Counted from the first letter of the stretch, positions 8,292 through 17,287 are shown. The stretch is 42,326 nucleotides of DNA from Asticcacaulis sp. UBA2476 (GCA_002342035.1 DDPE01000071.1:1-42326); one strand, 5' to 3'. Program-made: numbers and translations. The notes: a model not told the origin generated them from the sequence alone.

Positions 8292-8894
8292 TTAACGGCG
8301 GCGCTTTGCGCCCTCAAACAACCGCCAGCCCAGCAAAATCAAAAGGATCGCGCCGTAAATCAACGGCATGGTCTTATCGGCCTTGGCCAGCAGAAAATAA
8401 TGCAGAACCCCCAGCGGAACGATGACATAGATCAGCTTATGCAGATTGCGCCACACCCGCCCGCCGATGGCCTTGATGGCCGCATTGAACGACGTGACCG
8501 CCAAAGGGATCAGCAGCACAAACCCGATCATGCCAAAGGTGATGTAGGGGCGCTTGACGATATCTTTCCAGATCGCGCCCCAGTCAAAATACTGATCGAT
8601 GCCGATATAGCTGGTCAGGTGGAGCAGAATATAGGCAAAGGCAAACAAACCAATCGGCCTGCGCCAGCGGATCAGGCGCGGTTGTTTGAATATCCGCACC
8701 ACTGGCGTGATCGCCAGACCCACGATTAACAATCGTAGACCCCAGACCCCAAGCTGACGGATAATTGTCTCAATCGGATTGACGCCCAGATCGCCGTTAT
8801 AACCGCGCCAGATCAACCATAACAGCGGCAGCAGACACAGCAAACAGATAAAAGCGATATCTAAGGTAAAGCCTTTTTTATTTGATTTTACCAT
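8292..8894 (-). CDS. msrQ: MsrQ, heme-binding membrane subunit of the periplasmic methionine sulfoxide reductase
   Basis: A 200-residue inner-membrane protein of the ferric-reductase-like family (formerly YedZ). It passes electrons from the quinone pool or flavin to MsrP. At least five hydrophobic helices are visible. The likely heme-ligand histidines are in ILLHLTSYIG (about residue 91), WRNLHKLIYV and GVLHYFLL. The terminal KRRR is typical of a cytoplasmic end. The start is three bases past the msrP stop, giving the usual msrP-msrQ operon. Confidence 0.94.
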   Translation of the reverse strand: MVKSNKKGFTLDIAFICLLCLLPLLWLIWRGYNGDLGVNPIETIIRQLGVWGLRLLIVGLAITPVVRIFKQPRLIRWRRPIGLFAFAYILLHLTSYIGIDQYFDWGAIWKDIVKRPYITFGMIGFVLLIPLAVTSFNAAIKAIGGRVWRNLHKLIYVIVPLGVLHYFLLAKADKTMPLIYGAILLILLGWRLFEGAKRRR

Positions 8895-8897
8895 GAC

Positions 8898-9866
8898 TTA
8901 AAAAAACTTCTTCAAGTCCATATTGCGGTACATGCCCGCCACCTGATCGCCATAGCCGTTGAACATCAGGGTATCCCGCCGGCGGAACTCACCGATGCGC
9001 CGCTCGGTGGCCTGCGACCAGCGCGGATGATCGACATTGGGGTTCACGTTGGAATAGAAGCCGTATTCATTAGCGCCATAGCGCTGCCATGAGGTTGGTG
9101 GCTGGCGTTCGGTAAAGGTGATGTCGGTGATCGACTTGATGGACTTAAAGCCATATTTCCACGGCACCACCAACCGGATCGGCGCGCCGTTTTGATTGGG
9201 CAAAAGATCGCCGTACAGCCCCACCGCCAGAAACGCCAGCGGATTGAGGGCTTCGTCCATGCGCAAACCTTCAACATAAGGCCAGTCGAGAACATTTGAG
9301 CGCAAACCCCGCATTTCTTTGGGTTTATTAGCGGTTTGAAAAGCAACATATTTGGCTTTGGCGGTCGGTTCGGCCAGCTTGATCAGGTTAGCCAGCGGAA
9401 ACCCCACCCACGGAATGACCATCGACCAGCCTTCGACGCAGCGCAGGCGGTAAATGCGTTCTTCGAGTGCGTTTTTCAGCAGGGTTTCAATGGCAAGGGT
9501 TTGCGGCTTACCACACAGGCCACCGATTTTCACCGTCCACGGCCGCGTATTTAAACTGGCCGCATATTTGGCGGGGTCAAGCTTATCAGTGCCAAACTCA
9601 TAGAAATTATTGTAGCCGGTGACTGCGTCATATTCGGTCTTTTTCTCATTGGTCGAAAACGGCCCCGGCTTATAGGCCAGTTTGCCCTTGACCTGTGCTG
9701 CCTCCGCATCCGTGCCGTCCATCACATCGCACCCGGCGACCGCAGCCGTTATGCCAAAGCCCAACCCCAGTTTCATGATCTGGCGGCGCTGATCATAGAC
9801 GTCTTTTGGTGTGACGTCATTTTCGCTGATGTCGCCATTACCCGGACGGATGCGTTTGATGAACAC
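8898..9866 (-). CDS. msrP: MsrP, molybdenum-dependent protein-methionine-sulfoxide reductase
   Basis: Periplasmic molybdopterin enzyme (formerly YedY) that repairs oxidised methionines in envelope proteins together with MsrQ. The 322-residue protein has a twin-arginine pair at 27-28 followed by a hydrophobic stretch, as expected for Tat export of a folded cofactor protein. The molybdenum-ligand cysteine is C143 in RLRCVEGWS, and KYGFKSIKSI and GFYSNVNP match the family. C46 in VAGCD resembles a lipobox, so membrane anchoring is possible but unproven. The GTG start is supported by AGGAGG five bases upstream. A 22-base inverted repeat lies 27 bases upstream. Confidence 0.95.
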   Translation of the reverse strand: MFIKRIRPGNGDISENDVTPKDVYDQRRQIMKLGLGFGITAAVAGCDVMDGTDAEAAQVKGKLAYKPGPFSTNEKKTEYDAVTGYNNFYEFGTDKLDPAKYAASLNTRPWTVKIGGLCGKPQTLAIETLLKNALEERIYRLRCVEGWSMVIPWVGFPLANLIKLAEPTAKAKYVAFQTANKPKEMRGLRSNVLDWPYVEGLRMDEALNPLAFLAVGLYGDLLPNQNGAPIRLVVPWKYGFKSIKSITDITFTERQPPTSWQRYGANEYGFYSNVNPNVDHPRWSQATERRIGEFRRRDTLMFNGYGDQVAGMYRNMDLKKFF

Positions 9867-9892
9867 GGTAACCTCCTGCGCTTAATCAAGCC

Positions 9893-9914
9893 TACACTAA
9901 CTACTGTAAGTGTA
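9893..9914 (-). promoter_or_regulatory. Inverted repeat upstream of msrP
   Basis: TACACT and AGTGTA are separated by ten bases and lie 27 bases before the msrP GTG, in the region where its promoter should be. It could be an operator for a redox or envelope-stress regulator. The arms are only six bases, so chance is not excluded. Confidence 0.35.
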
Positions 9915-9953
9915 TACGCCCGTAGCCGGATTCAGGTTACCGCCTTAGCCAAT

Positions 9954-11240
9954 TTAATGCAGCGATACGCCCAATTCTTTGGCCGCATCGACCGAAATCT
10001 GGCCCTGCGCCAAGCCCTGATCGGCCTGGAATTTCTGCATGGCCGTCACGGTCTTGGTGCCCAATACCCCATCGATGGCGCCCGGATCATAGCCGCGCTT
10101 TTTCAGCGCTGTCTGGATTTCGCGTATCTTCGCGGGGGTCGCATTGCGCTCACACAGAACTTCAGACCACACTGGCTCGGCGTCTTTGAGGGTGCGGATT
10201 TCGGTCACCATCTTATAGGTCGCGGGGATGACGATTTTTTCCGTGCGGGCCGCTTCGACCACCTCTTTGACCTTGGTCTTGCCAAAGACCGCCGGAATGA
10301 CGCGCTCTTCAAAGCGTTCCGGTTCAACGATTTCAGTGCGGGTTACGTCGCGGGTCACAGCCGGGATTTTGATCTTGCGGATACGCTCGGGCTCGATCTC
10401 GACCTTGCGCTCAACAATGTCATATTCCGCCGGGAGCAGTTCCAGACAATAGACATCCTGAGTGCGGGCATCCGTCCGATATTTGCGCCCATCATTATGG
10501 TGGCCCGCATGGCTACGGGTCGGTTGTTCTTTGCCCGGCCAGGTCAGCTTTCCATCCTGACGATAGGCGACCGGGCGGTAATCCCCCGCCGATACCACCG
10601 CCACCTGCGGGGCGATAGATTTTTGCAGCACCCATTCTTCGCGCGCCTCACGCACCATCACGCGTTCCTTGCGGTACTCATAGCGGGCGGGAATGATGTC
10701 TTCGCGGTAGCTGGCCGCTTCGACCACTTCGGTGTCACGGACCTGACGGGTGACGGCGGCGATGCGCACACGCTCGACCCGCTCTGGGCGGATGACGGTT
10801 TCTTTTTCGACCCAGCGCGTCACAGCGGGGATGGTACGGGTCTCATAGCGTTCCGGCGTGGTCTCAACCTTGGCCTGATAGGTCTCAGTCACCGGCGGCT
10901 TGATCAGGCGGGTGTAGCACTGCCCCGCCCGCGCCATCTTGCGCACATCGGCAGGTAAGGCGTGATGCTCCTTGGTGCCTTCGGGGCATGGCTCTTTAAG
11001 TTCCGCGCGGACCTTGGCGGGTTCCGGCGCAGGCGCGGGCGGCATAGGGCCAGAGGTGACCTTGACGTTTTCGGTCACGTCGGCCACACGCACCGGCTTT
11101 TTGGCTTGTTTTTCAACCTTTTTGACCACGGGGCGGGTCTTTGCAACCGGCGCATCATCGCCGCCGGCGAAAGCGGGCATCGACGGGGCGGACAGGATAA
11201 GGATGGCAGCGACCGCCACCGAAATATTCAAACCGCGCAT
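9954..11240 (-). CDS. Exported repeat protein with C-terminal peptidoglycan-binding domain
   Basis: A 428-residue protein with a Sec signal peptide ending near PAFAGG. The middle is built of about 22-residue repeats with the consensus IPAVTRxVxxTEVVExxRxE, seven or so units in two blocks. Each block is introduced by a cysteine (GQCYTRL and VYCLELL), and further cysteines occur at CPEGT and VLCERN. The final 60 residues are a PG_binding_1 domain (IQTALKKRGYDPG, then TVTAMQKFQ). The protein probably sits in the periplasm on the cell wall. The repeat block is unusual and its partner is unknown. The ATG at 11240 has TAGGAGA eight bases upstream, which is better than the start 16 codons earlier. 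Confidence 0.82.
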   Translation of the reverse strand: MRGLNISVAVAAILILSAPSMPAFAGGDDAPVAKTRPVVKKVEKQAKKPVRVADVTENVKVTSGPMPPAPAPEPAKVRAELKEPCPEGTKEHHALPADVRKMARAGQCYTRLIKPPVTETYQAKVETTPERYETRTIPAVTRWVEKETVIRPERVERVRIAAVTRQVRDTEVVEAASYREDIIPARYEYRKERVMVREAREEWVLQKSIAPQVAVVSAGDYRPVAYRQDGKLTWPGKEQPTRSHAGHHNDGRKYRTDARTQDVYCLELLPAEYDIVERKVEIEPERIRKIKIPAVTRDVTRTEIVEPERFEERVIPAVFGKTKVKEVVEAARTEKIVIPATYKMVTEIRTLKDAEPVWSEVLCERNATPAKIREIQTALKKRGYDPGAIDGVLGTKTVTAMQKFQADQGLAQGQISVDAAKELGVSLH

Positions 11241-11365
11241 GTTTAATCTCCTAAACCGTGCCTTGTCCCGTAAGGCGCAACCTATCACACAATTAAGGCA
11301 CAGCTTAGAATATTAACACAAACTTAACCAACATTAATCTCCCGCAGGCGGGTAAATTAACGATA

Positions 11366-13231
11366 TTATTCAGTTCCTTTTCCGACATAAGCGGCTAACC
11401 AGAACAAAGGCGCGTTCCAATTTATCGCTACTTCGTTGGTGGAGTAGCTGTCGATATGGTCAATATAGCAGGTCTGCGGCTTGCAGTTGGCAAAGATGGC
11501 TTTCAGCGCCGGATCGGCTGGATTGCGGTTTTGCGGCCCGCCCGCCAGTACACCCGGCGGCGGTGGCGGCAAGGTTTTGTCCTTTGATGGCGCCCAGAAC
11601 CGATGGTGCGGATGCTGCATCGCCATCTCACCATAGCCGGACACATAGGACATATTCATGGGATTACGTCCCAGAAAATAATCCATCAAATGAAAAGATT
11701 GATCGAAATACTTCTGATTTTGCGTGAAGCTGTGGGCGTAGCCAAAGATCATGCCGCGATTAGCGAAATCGGCATTCGACCCCCACACATAGGGCCTTGT
11801 CATCGGGATCATATAGCCCTCACCTGCCGTCTGAGCCGCATATGCGTCAGCGGTTTTGATGATCGCCTGACGCGCACCCTCACGCATATCGGCAGGGATA
11901 TTGGGGGCAATGCTCAAAGATAGCGTCCCCAACGCCTGCACCGAGCCCCAGGAGATATCGCCGCCCCCTTGGGCATCACCGCTGGGCGAGGCCAGATAGT
12001 CGGGCGACGCGCGCACGAATTTTTCATACTCGGCTTCACCCGTGGTGATGAACAGCTCCGCCGCCGCCCAGTAGAACTCATCGGTGGCCTTGGGGTCGCC
12101 GTACCCGCCTCCGCCGCCTTGCAGCACGTCGATCGCCAGCACATCCGGCAATCTTTGTGCCGCCGCAAAGGCACGTCTGGCCACTGTCAAACATTTAGCG
12201 GCATAGGCGTCGTCCACGCCCTTAAACAGACGCGCGCACTGGGCGGCCGACGCCGCCAGATTAAGTGTCGCGGTCGTCGATGGATAGCTCAGGTAGCGCG
12301 TTTCTGTATCCAGATGCGGCGGCATAGGCACGGCGGTCCAGTGCTCATCGTGCATCTTATGGTGGGCCATGCCCGACGCATCGACGGTGCTGAATTGCAG
12401 TTTATCCAGCGTTTTCATCTGATTGCCGCGCGGCAGTTTCAGCGTGGCGCCTTCGGGCACCTGCATGGCCATCATGAAATCCATTTCAAAGCGAACTTCG
12501 TCCAAAAGGTCATTGATGCCGTTGGCATTTTCCGGAATGGCGACCTTACCGTCAGCGAAATCAGCAGCCCCTTTCGAGAACTCGTACCAGTTCATCAGCG
12601 TCCAGACGGCGATGCCACCATTGACGACATATTTGCCCTGATCGCCCGCGTCATACCAGCCTTTGGAGACATCGAGTGTATAGGGGCACCCGCCCCAGTC
12701 ATTGCCGCGAAAATCCTTGGGGCCGTAGCAGGTGGCGGTATCGGGATTGTGCGCCACCGGCCGCGCCCAGCGTTCGCCGACATATTTCGCCTCAATCGGC
12801 ACGCTGGCGCGCTGATGATAAAAGAAAGCCAGCGCATCATAACGCAGTCGGTCATAGACCTTGGGGCCGATATCGAACGGCACACTGGGACTTTTACCTA
12901 CCACAAGGACATAGCCTTCACCCGGCGTTTTCAACCCGGAAAAATCAATCTGGTGAATGGGGGCGTTTGAGCCTGCATTCATACCGAAATACCGGCTCTG
13001 ACCACGGGCGACGATCTTGCCCTTAGCGTCTTTTACCTGCCACGACACTGGTTTGGCATCGCTACCGGACACAATCGCAATTTTCGGGGAGGACGGCAGA
13101 AATCCCGTCTGATTCAAAGCTATCGGCGCTCCACTCTCGCCCACCGCGCCGCCACCGTAAAAACCGGCACAGGCCGACACCATAAGGGCTAATCCCATAC
13201 CGATGACCGGCTTCAAAACACGCTTAGCCAT
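11366..13231 (-). CDS. Glycoside hydrolase family 9 lipoprotein (endoglucanase-like)
   Basis: A 621-residue lipoprotein predicted to hydrolyse beta-1,4-glucans at the cell surface or in the periplasm. The lipobox VSAC places the acylated cysteine at residue 21. Residues about 36-120 form the Ig-like CelD_N domain (IALNQTGFLP...), and the rest is the (alpha/alpha)6 GH9 catalytic domain. Catalytic aspartates are in GWYDAGDQGKY (D194, D197), the HPHHRFWAP loop follows the family, and the acid glutamate is E600 in TNEVAINWNAP. The start is supported by AGGGACA. It is divergent from purB with 146 bases between starts. Confidence 0.93.
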   Translation of the reverse strand: MAKRVLKPVIGMGLALMVSACAGFYGGGAVGESGAPIALNQTGFLPSSPKIAIVSGSDAKPVSWQVKDAKGKIVARGQSRYFGMNAGSNAPIHQIDFSGLKTPGEGYVLVVGKSPSVPFDIGPKVYDRLRYDALAFFYHQRASVPIEAKYVGERWARPVAHNPDTATCYGPKDFRGNDWGGCPYTLDVSKGWYDAGDQGKYVVNGGIAVWTLMNWYEFSKGAADFADGKVAIPENANGINDLLDEVRFEMDFMMAMQVPEGATLKLPRGNQMKTLDKLQFSTVDASGMAHHKMHDEHWTAVPMPPHLDTETRYLSYPSTTATLNLAASAAQCARLFKGVDDAYAAKCLTVARRAFAAAQRLPDVLAIDVLQGGGGGYGDPKATDEFYWAAAELFITTGEAEYEKFVRASPDYLASPSGDAQGGGDISWGSVQALGTLSLSIAPNIPADMREGARQAIIKTADAYAAQTAGEGYMIPMTRPYVWGSNADFANRGMIFGYAHSFTQNQKYFDQSFHLMDYFLGRNPMNMSYVSGYGEMAMQHPHHRFWAPSKDKTLPPPPPGVLAGGPQNRNPADPALKAIFANCKPQTCYIDHIDSYSTNEVAINWNAPLFWLAAYVGKGTE

Positions 13232-13377
13232 GACTGATTGTCCCTGATGTTAGCGTTATCGTTGAGGTGTTGTAGCAAAGGATGCCGCACTTAAAAACTA
13301 TATTTAAATCTTGACTTAAGCCCCGCATCCGCCCAACAGAACCGCATATTTCCTGTCCCCCAAAATCGGATGCCGCC

Positions 13378-14682
13378 ATGATCCCCCGTTACGCCCGCAA
13401 AGACGCCACCATCATTTGGGACCCGGCCACCAAGTACAAAATCTGGTTTGAGATCGAAGCCCACGCTGCCACCAAGATGGCCGAACTGGGCGTGATCCCC
13501 GTTGAGGCCGCGGAAATCCTGTGGGCCAAGGGCAAGGACGCCGCCTTCGATTCCGACCGCATTGATGAGATTGAGCGCACCGTCAAGCACGACGTCATCG
13601 CCTTCCTGACCCATGTGTCTGAAATCGTCGGCCCCGAAGCCCGCTTCCTACATCAGGGCATGACCTCATCGGATGTGCTTGATACCTGCTTTGCGGTGCA
13701 GCTTCAGCGCTCCGCCGACCTGCTGATCGAAGATGTCGATCTGCTGCTGGCCGCTATCAAAAAACGTGCGCTGGAGCACAAGTTCACCCCGACCGTGGGC
13801 CGCTCACACGGCATCCACGCCGAACCGGTGACCTTTGGCCTGAAACTGGCCGGTTACTACGCTGAGTTCGTGCGCGCCCAAAAACGCCTTTTGGTGGCCC
13901 GCGAAGAAATCTCGACCTGCGCTATCTCCGGCGCGGTCGGCACCTTCGCCAACGTCTCCCCCGAAGTCGAAGCCTATGTGGCGGAAAAGATGGGCCTTGA
14001 GATCGAACCGGTATCGACCCAGGTCATCCCGCGCGATCGTCATGCCGCCTTCTTTGCCGCGCTCGGCGTGGTCGCATCCTCGGTTGAGCGTTTGGCGACC
14101 GAAATCCGCCACCTGCAACGCACCGAAGTGCTTGAGGTCGAAGAGTTTTTCTCCGCCGGCCAAAAAGGCTCATCGGCCATGCCGCATAAGCGCAACCCGG
14201 TACTGACCGAAAATCTGACCGGTCTGGCCCGTCTGGTGCGCTCCGCCGTGGTGCCAGCCATGGAAAACGTCGCCCTGTGGCATGAGCGCGACATCAGCCA
14301 CTCATCGGTTGAGCGCGGTATTGCGCCGGATGCCTGCGTGCATCTGGATTTCGCCCTGCGCCGTCTGACCAATGTGGTCGATAACCTGCTGATCTATCCG
14401 GACAACATGCAAAAGAACATCGACCGTCTGGGCGGGCTGGTGCACTCGCAACGCGTAATGCTGGCCATGACTCAAAAAGGCATGTCGCGCGAAGACAGCT
14501 ATTCGGCGGTTCAGCGCAACGCCATGAAGGTGTGGCGCGGCGAAGGCAACTTCCTTGATTTCCTGTCGGCGGATGAGGATGTCTCGAAATTCTTCACCCG
14601 CGAGGAACTGGAGCCGTTCTTTAACCTTGATTACCACACCAAGCACGTCGATACGATCTTTGCGCGCGTCTTCGGCGAATAG
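13378..14682 (+). CDS. purB: Adenylosuccinate lyase
   Basis: Catalyses two fumarate-releasing steps of purine synthesis: SAICAR to AICAR and adenylosuccinate to AMP. The 434-residue length is normal for the short bacterial form. The family signature GSSAMPHKRNP is at about residues 264-274, HQGMTSSD occurs near 96-103, and GRSHGIHAEP carries the catalytic histidine region. The start at the ATG follows CGGATGCCGCC, only a weak ribosome site. Two 2OG-oxygenase-like genes follow closely and may be co-transcribed. The purC-purL cluster begins about 3 kb downstream. Confidence 0.97.
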   Translation: MIPRYARKDATIIWDPATKYKIWFEIEAHAATKMAELGVIPVEAAEILWAKGKDAAFDSDRIDEIERTVKHDVIAFLTHVSEIVGPEARFLHQGMTSSDVLDTCFAVQLQRSADLLIEDVDLLLAAIKKRALEHKFTPTVGRSHGIHAEPVTFGLKLAGYYAEFVRAQKRLLVAREEISTCAISGAVGTFANVSPEVEAYVAEKMGLEIEPVSTQVIPRDRHAAFFAALGVVASSVERLATEIRHLQRTEVLEVEEFFSAGQKGSSAMPHKRNPVLTENLTGLARLVRSAVVPAMENVALWHERDISHSSVERGIAPDACVHLDFALRRLTNVVDNLLIYPDNMQKNIDRLGGLVHSQRVMLAMTQKGMSREDSYSAVQRNAMKVWRGEGNFLDFLSADEDVSKFFTREELEPFFNLDYHTKHVDTIFARVFGE

Positions 14683-14688
14683 GGTCTG

Positions 14689-15429
14689 ATGGCCCTGCCC
14701 CCGATCCGTTTTCAGCTTAACCCAGGGCTTGATCGTCAGGCTCTGGCTGCGGCTTATCAGGCGCAAGGTTGGGTGCAGGCGACCGATCTGTTTGTGGCGG
14801 ATGTTGCGGATCAGCTTTATGACACCCTTGAAAAGCATACGCCCTGGCACCTGACCGTCCATCAGGACGGCGGTAAGCCACGCCTGTTATCACAGGCTGA
14901 CTGGCGCGCCCTTGCCCCCGGCGACCTCGAAGCCCTGATGCGGGACGCCACGACGCGGGCTGGCGCGGGTTTTTCCTATGTCTATATGTGTTACCCGATG
15001 ATCGATGCCTATGTTCAGGGGCGTGACGCCGGTCATCCCTTGCACAGCCTGACCGAGTTTTTGAACAGCAACGAAATGCTAAGCTTTGCGCGTGACATTT
15101 CCGGGCATGACGATGTCGTCAAAATGGATGCTCAGGCGACCTTTTATAGACCCGGCGATTTTCTGACCCTGCATGATGACCGGGATAAGGGGCAGCGGCT
15201 GGCGGCCTATACATTAGGTTTCAGCCGCGGCTGGCGTCCCGATTGGGGCGGTCAGCTTATGTTCCATACGCCCTCAAATGATATCGAACGCGGCTTTATA
15301 CCGCGTTTCAACACGATGACTTTGTTCAGAGTTCCGACCCTGCATTCCGTTGCCCCCGTGGCCCCATACGCCCGCAACCCGCGCCTGAGCGTCACGGGTT
15401 GGCTGCGCAATGACCCGCCTGTGAAATGA
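14689..15429 (+). CDS. 2-oxoglutarate/Fe(II)-dependent oxygenase (prolyl-hydroxylase-like)
   Basis: A 246-residue protein of the 2OG-Fe(II) oxygenase superfamily, closest in feel to the COG3751 prolyl hydroxylase group. The iron facial triad is complete: H162-x-D164 in LTLHDDRD and H219 in TLHSV. R232 in PRLSV is placed to bind 2-oxoglutarate. DWGGQLMFH before the last strand is typical. The substrate is not evident; a ribosomal or other protein proline is a reasonable guess by family. It starts six bases after purB and is followed directly by a degenerate paralog. Confidence 0.87.
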   Translation: MALPPIRFQLNPGLDRQALAAAYQAQGWVQATDLFVADVADQLYDTLEKHTPWHLTVHQDGGKPRLLSQADWRALAPGDLEALMRDATTRAGAGFSYVYMCYPMIDAYVQGRDAGHPLHSLTEFLNSNEMLSFARDISGHDDVVKMDAQATFYRPGDFLTLHDDRDKGQRLAAYTLGFSRGWRPDWGGQLMFHTPSNDIERGFIPRFNTMTLFRVPTLHSVAPVAPYARNPRLSVTGWLRNDPPVK

Positions 15430-15437
15430 GACACACC

Positions 15438-16139
15438 ATGTCCCTCGCCCTTAACGACGCTTTCGATTTTGCCGGCTACCAAAGCCGCTTTGCCTCCAAG
15501 GGCCGTATTCGCCTTGAAGGGGCCCTCGACAGCGAAGACGCACTTCAAGTTCATCACGCGCTGGAACAGCAAACGGCGTGGGAACTGCACCTGATGTCCG
15601 CCCAGGGTGAGCCCGATGTGATTTCGCGCACTGAGTTGTCGGAACTGAACGACATGGCCATTCAGGATCGCCTGTCGGCGGCGGCTGAGCGCGCCCAGAC
15701 CGGCCTTAGTTATCTGCATCTGGGATACGACCTGACCTCAAAAGAGGCGATTGAAAACCTTGGCCAAGGCCACCCGCTGCTTGATCTCGCCCGCCTGATT
15801 TGGTCGGCTGAGTTCGCGGCATTTTGCGAAAATCTGACGGGTCTTAGCGGGTTGAAGCTGCGCTCACTGATCGCCACCGCCTATCGCCCCGGTGACTTTT
15901 TCACCATGCATCAGGACAGTGGCGCGAAGCTTAGTTTTGAGTGGAACTTCACCCACGACTGGCGCTCAGACTGGGGTGGCCAGATCCTGTTCCATTCCCC
16001 GTCCGGCGATATCGAAGGCGGCATCATGCCGCGCCTCAACGACCTTAGCCTCTATAGCGGCGAACAGCCCCGCTCGGTCAACAGCGTGGCCGCCTTTGCG
16101 GGCGCGCCTCGGTTTGCCGTTTCGGGAAGATTTGAATAA
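15438..16139 (+). CDS. 2OG-Fe(II) oxygenase paralog lacking the distal iron ligand
   Basis: A 233-residue paralog of the preceding gene with the same fold (DWRSDWGGQILFHSPSGDIEGG matches over its length in pieces). The HxD pair is kept (H158, D160 in TMHQDSG), but the position of the distal histidine is arginine (R212 in QPRSV against LHSV in the neighbour). PRFAVSG keeps the 2-oxoglutarate arginine region. Iron binding is therefore likely altered or lost, so this may be a pseudo-enzyme or a partner subunit. An ATG at 15426 overlapping the upstream stop is an alternative start. Codon use looks intact, so it is not an obvious pseudogene. Confidence 0.82.
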   Translation: MSLALNDAFDFAGYQSRFASKGRIRLEGALDSEDALQVHHALEQQTAWELHLMSAQGEPDVISRTELSELNDMAIQDRLSAAAERAQTGLSYLHLGYDLTSKEAIENLGQGHPLLDLARLIWSAEFAAFCENLTGLSGLKLRSLIATAYRPGDFFTMHQDSGAKLSFEWNFTHDWRSDWGGQILFHSPSGDIEGGIMPRLNDLSLYSGEQPRSVNSVAAFAGAPRFAVSGRFE

Positions 16140-16214
16140 ACGGCACGCCTTTTGCTCTGGTTCCGCCCTCACCTTTAGTTGAGCCGGAATAATACAGAAA
16201 AAAGGCGTACACAG

Positions 16215-16934
16215 ATGGAACCGCAATCCCCCACGCTGATGATGTGGAGCAAGCTTGTCGACCTTCATGTCTTTCATGATAACTTGAAGCAAGAGCGACT
16301 GCGCCGCTTCATGCCCTTCCAGCTTGGTCTTATGGCAGGCTTTGCTTTGTCGGTCATGCAACTGATTGCCCCGACCTATCCGTTCTCGGTACCGGATGTT
16401 GGCTACCGGATCATCTGGTTCACGTTCGCGCTTGGTTTTTGCTATATGGGCTTCAACTATGCCCGTCGCACCATGGCGATCGATACGCGCAACGCCGAAT
16501 ATGCCCGCACCATCAAGAACCAGCTTCGCCACTTTGAGCAACGCCTGAAACCCCTGTTCGGTGATATCGACTTCATGCCCTATGAAGGCCAGTTCAAGGT
16601 GTTGAACGAACACTCGGTGCATCTGGATTCCAACGGCGATTACCTGATCCCGCGCTCCAGCCGTTCAGAGCCCGCCCGTATCGATCACCTGGGCGAGCAT
16701 GAAGACGACGCGGTTGAGCACATGTCTGCCGAAGACGCCCCGCGCCGTCGCAGATCATCCAGCCGCCGCCGCACGTCCGGCAAATACTTCATGGACTTTA
16801 CCCATGTCGCCCGCCCGGCCGCCTTCCATGAAGCCCGTATCCTTCAGGTCGTCTCATGGACCTGGGTGGCGTCGTTGGCCTGCCTTTTGATGACCTCGGC
16901 CTTTGTGTTTAATTTCATCCACTGGCGCATGTAG
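16215..16934 (+). CDS. Membrane protein of unknown function
   Basis: A 239-residue protein not assigned to a named family. Two hydrophobic segments lie at about 36-55 and 64-82 and a third at about 213-235. Between them is a soluble region of roughly 130 residues with an acidic patch (HEDDAVEHMSAED) followed directly by a very basic one (RRRRSSSRRR), which might bind nucleic acid or lipid head groups. The ATG at 16215 starts the natural N-terminus MEPQSP; an upstream TTG at 16179 is less likely. It follows the oxygenase paralog by 75 bases on the same strand. Confidence 0.75.
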   Translation: MEPQSPTLMMWSKLVDLHVFHDNLKQERLRRFMPFQLGLMAGFALSVMQLIAPTYPFSVPDVGYRIIWFTFALGFCYMGFNYARRTMAIDTRNAEYARTIKNQLRHFEQRLKPLFGDIDFMPYEGQFKVLNEHSVHLDSNGDYLIPRSSRSEPARIDHLGEHEDDAVEHMSAEDAPRRRRSSSRRRTSGKYFMDFTHVARPAAFHEARILQVVSWTWVASLACLLMTSAFVFNFIHWRM

Positions 16935-16985
16935 TCTCGAACCAAAATATTAATCTAGAGATGTGAGCAATTTCACGAGAACCAC

Positions 16986-17174
16986 ATGCAAACACATAAA
17001 TGTTCGCAGTCAATATTAAGTCAAATACAAATGTCTAAGATTTATAAAAATGGAATTTTTATTGGATTGATCGGTCTAATAATTTTCTTGTTAGCTCCCG
17101 ATAAATTCAAGGAATACATTGTCGGCTTTACTATACTCTTTTACGTTTTGAACATCATTTGGCACAAGCGGTAA
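16986..17174 (+). CDS. Small AT-rich membrane protein, hypothetical
   Basis: A possible 62-residue protein with two hydrophobic helices (IFIGLIGLIIFLLAP and YIVGFTILFYVLNII) and a basic end HKR. The whole stretch 16940-17190 is clearly richer in A and T than its surroundings and uses codons such as ATA and TTA that are rare next door, suggesting an acquired or decaying segment. A GAGAA lies six bases before the ATG. An inner ATG at 17031 is the alternative. No family is recognised. Confidence 0.5.
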   Translation: MQTHKCSQSILSQIQMSKIYKNGIFIGLIGLIIFLLAPDKFKEYIVGFTILFYVLNIIWHKR

Positions 17175-17253
17175 TATTCACTAGCGCACATCCTTGCCAA
17201 GTGCCATTTATCCGCCTCGCATTAGGACAGGGCAAAGCTTGTGCATAAACAAC

Positions 17254-17287
17254 AAAAAAGGCGATGCCCGCAAGCACCGCCTTTTTT
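17254..17287 (-). terminator. Bidirectional terminator of the zeta-subunit gene
   Basis: AAAAAAGGCG pairs with CGCCTTTTTT, with an inner TGC/GCA stem around a six-base loop. Read on the minus strand it ends in TTTTTT, 20 bases after the stop of the DUF1476 gene. It can also end plus-strand transcription. Confidence 0.88.

Noticed and set aside
9957..10958. 333-codon plus-strand ORF
   Set aside because: It is the shadow of the repeat-rich peptidoglycan-binding protein gene; its long open frame follows from the biased codons of the real gene.
11969..12970. 333-codon plus-strand ORF
   Set aside because: Antisense shadow of the GH9 gene, which has all catalytic motifs.
15426..15438. Start of the second oxygenase gene at the ATG overlapping the upstream stop
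   Set aside because: No ribosome site precedes it; the ATG four codons later gives a more natural N-terminus, though coupling through ATGA cannot be excluded.
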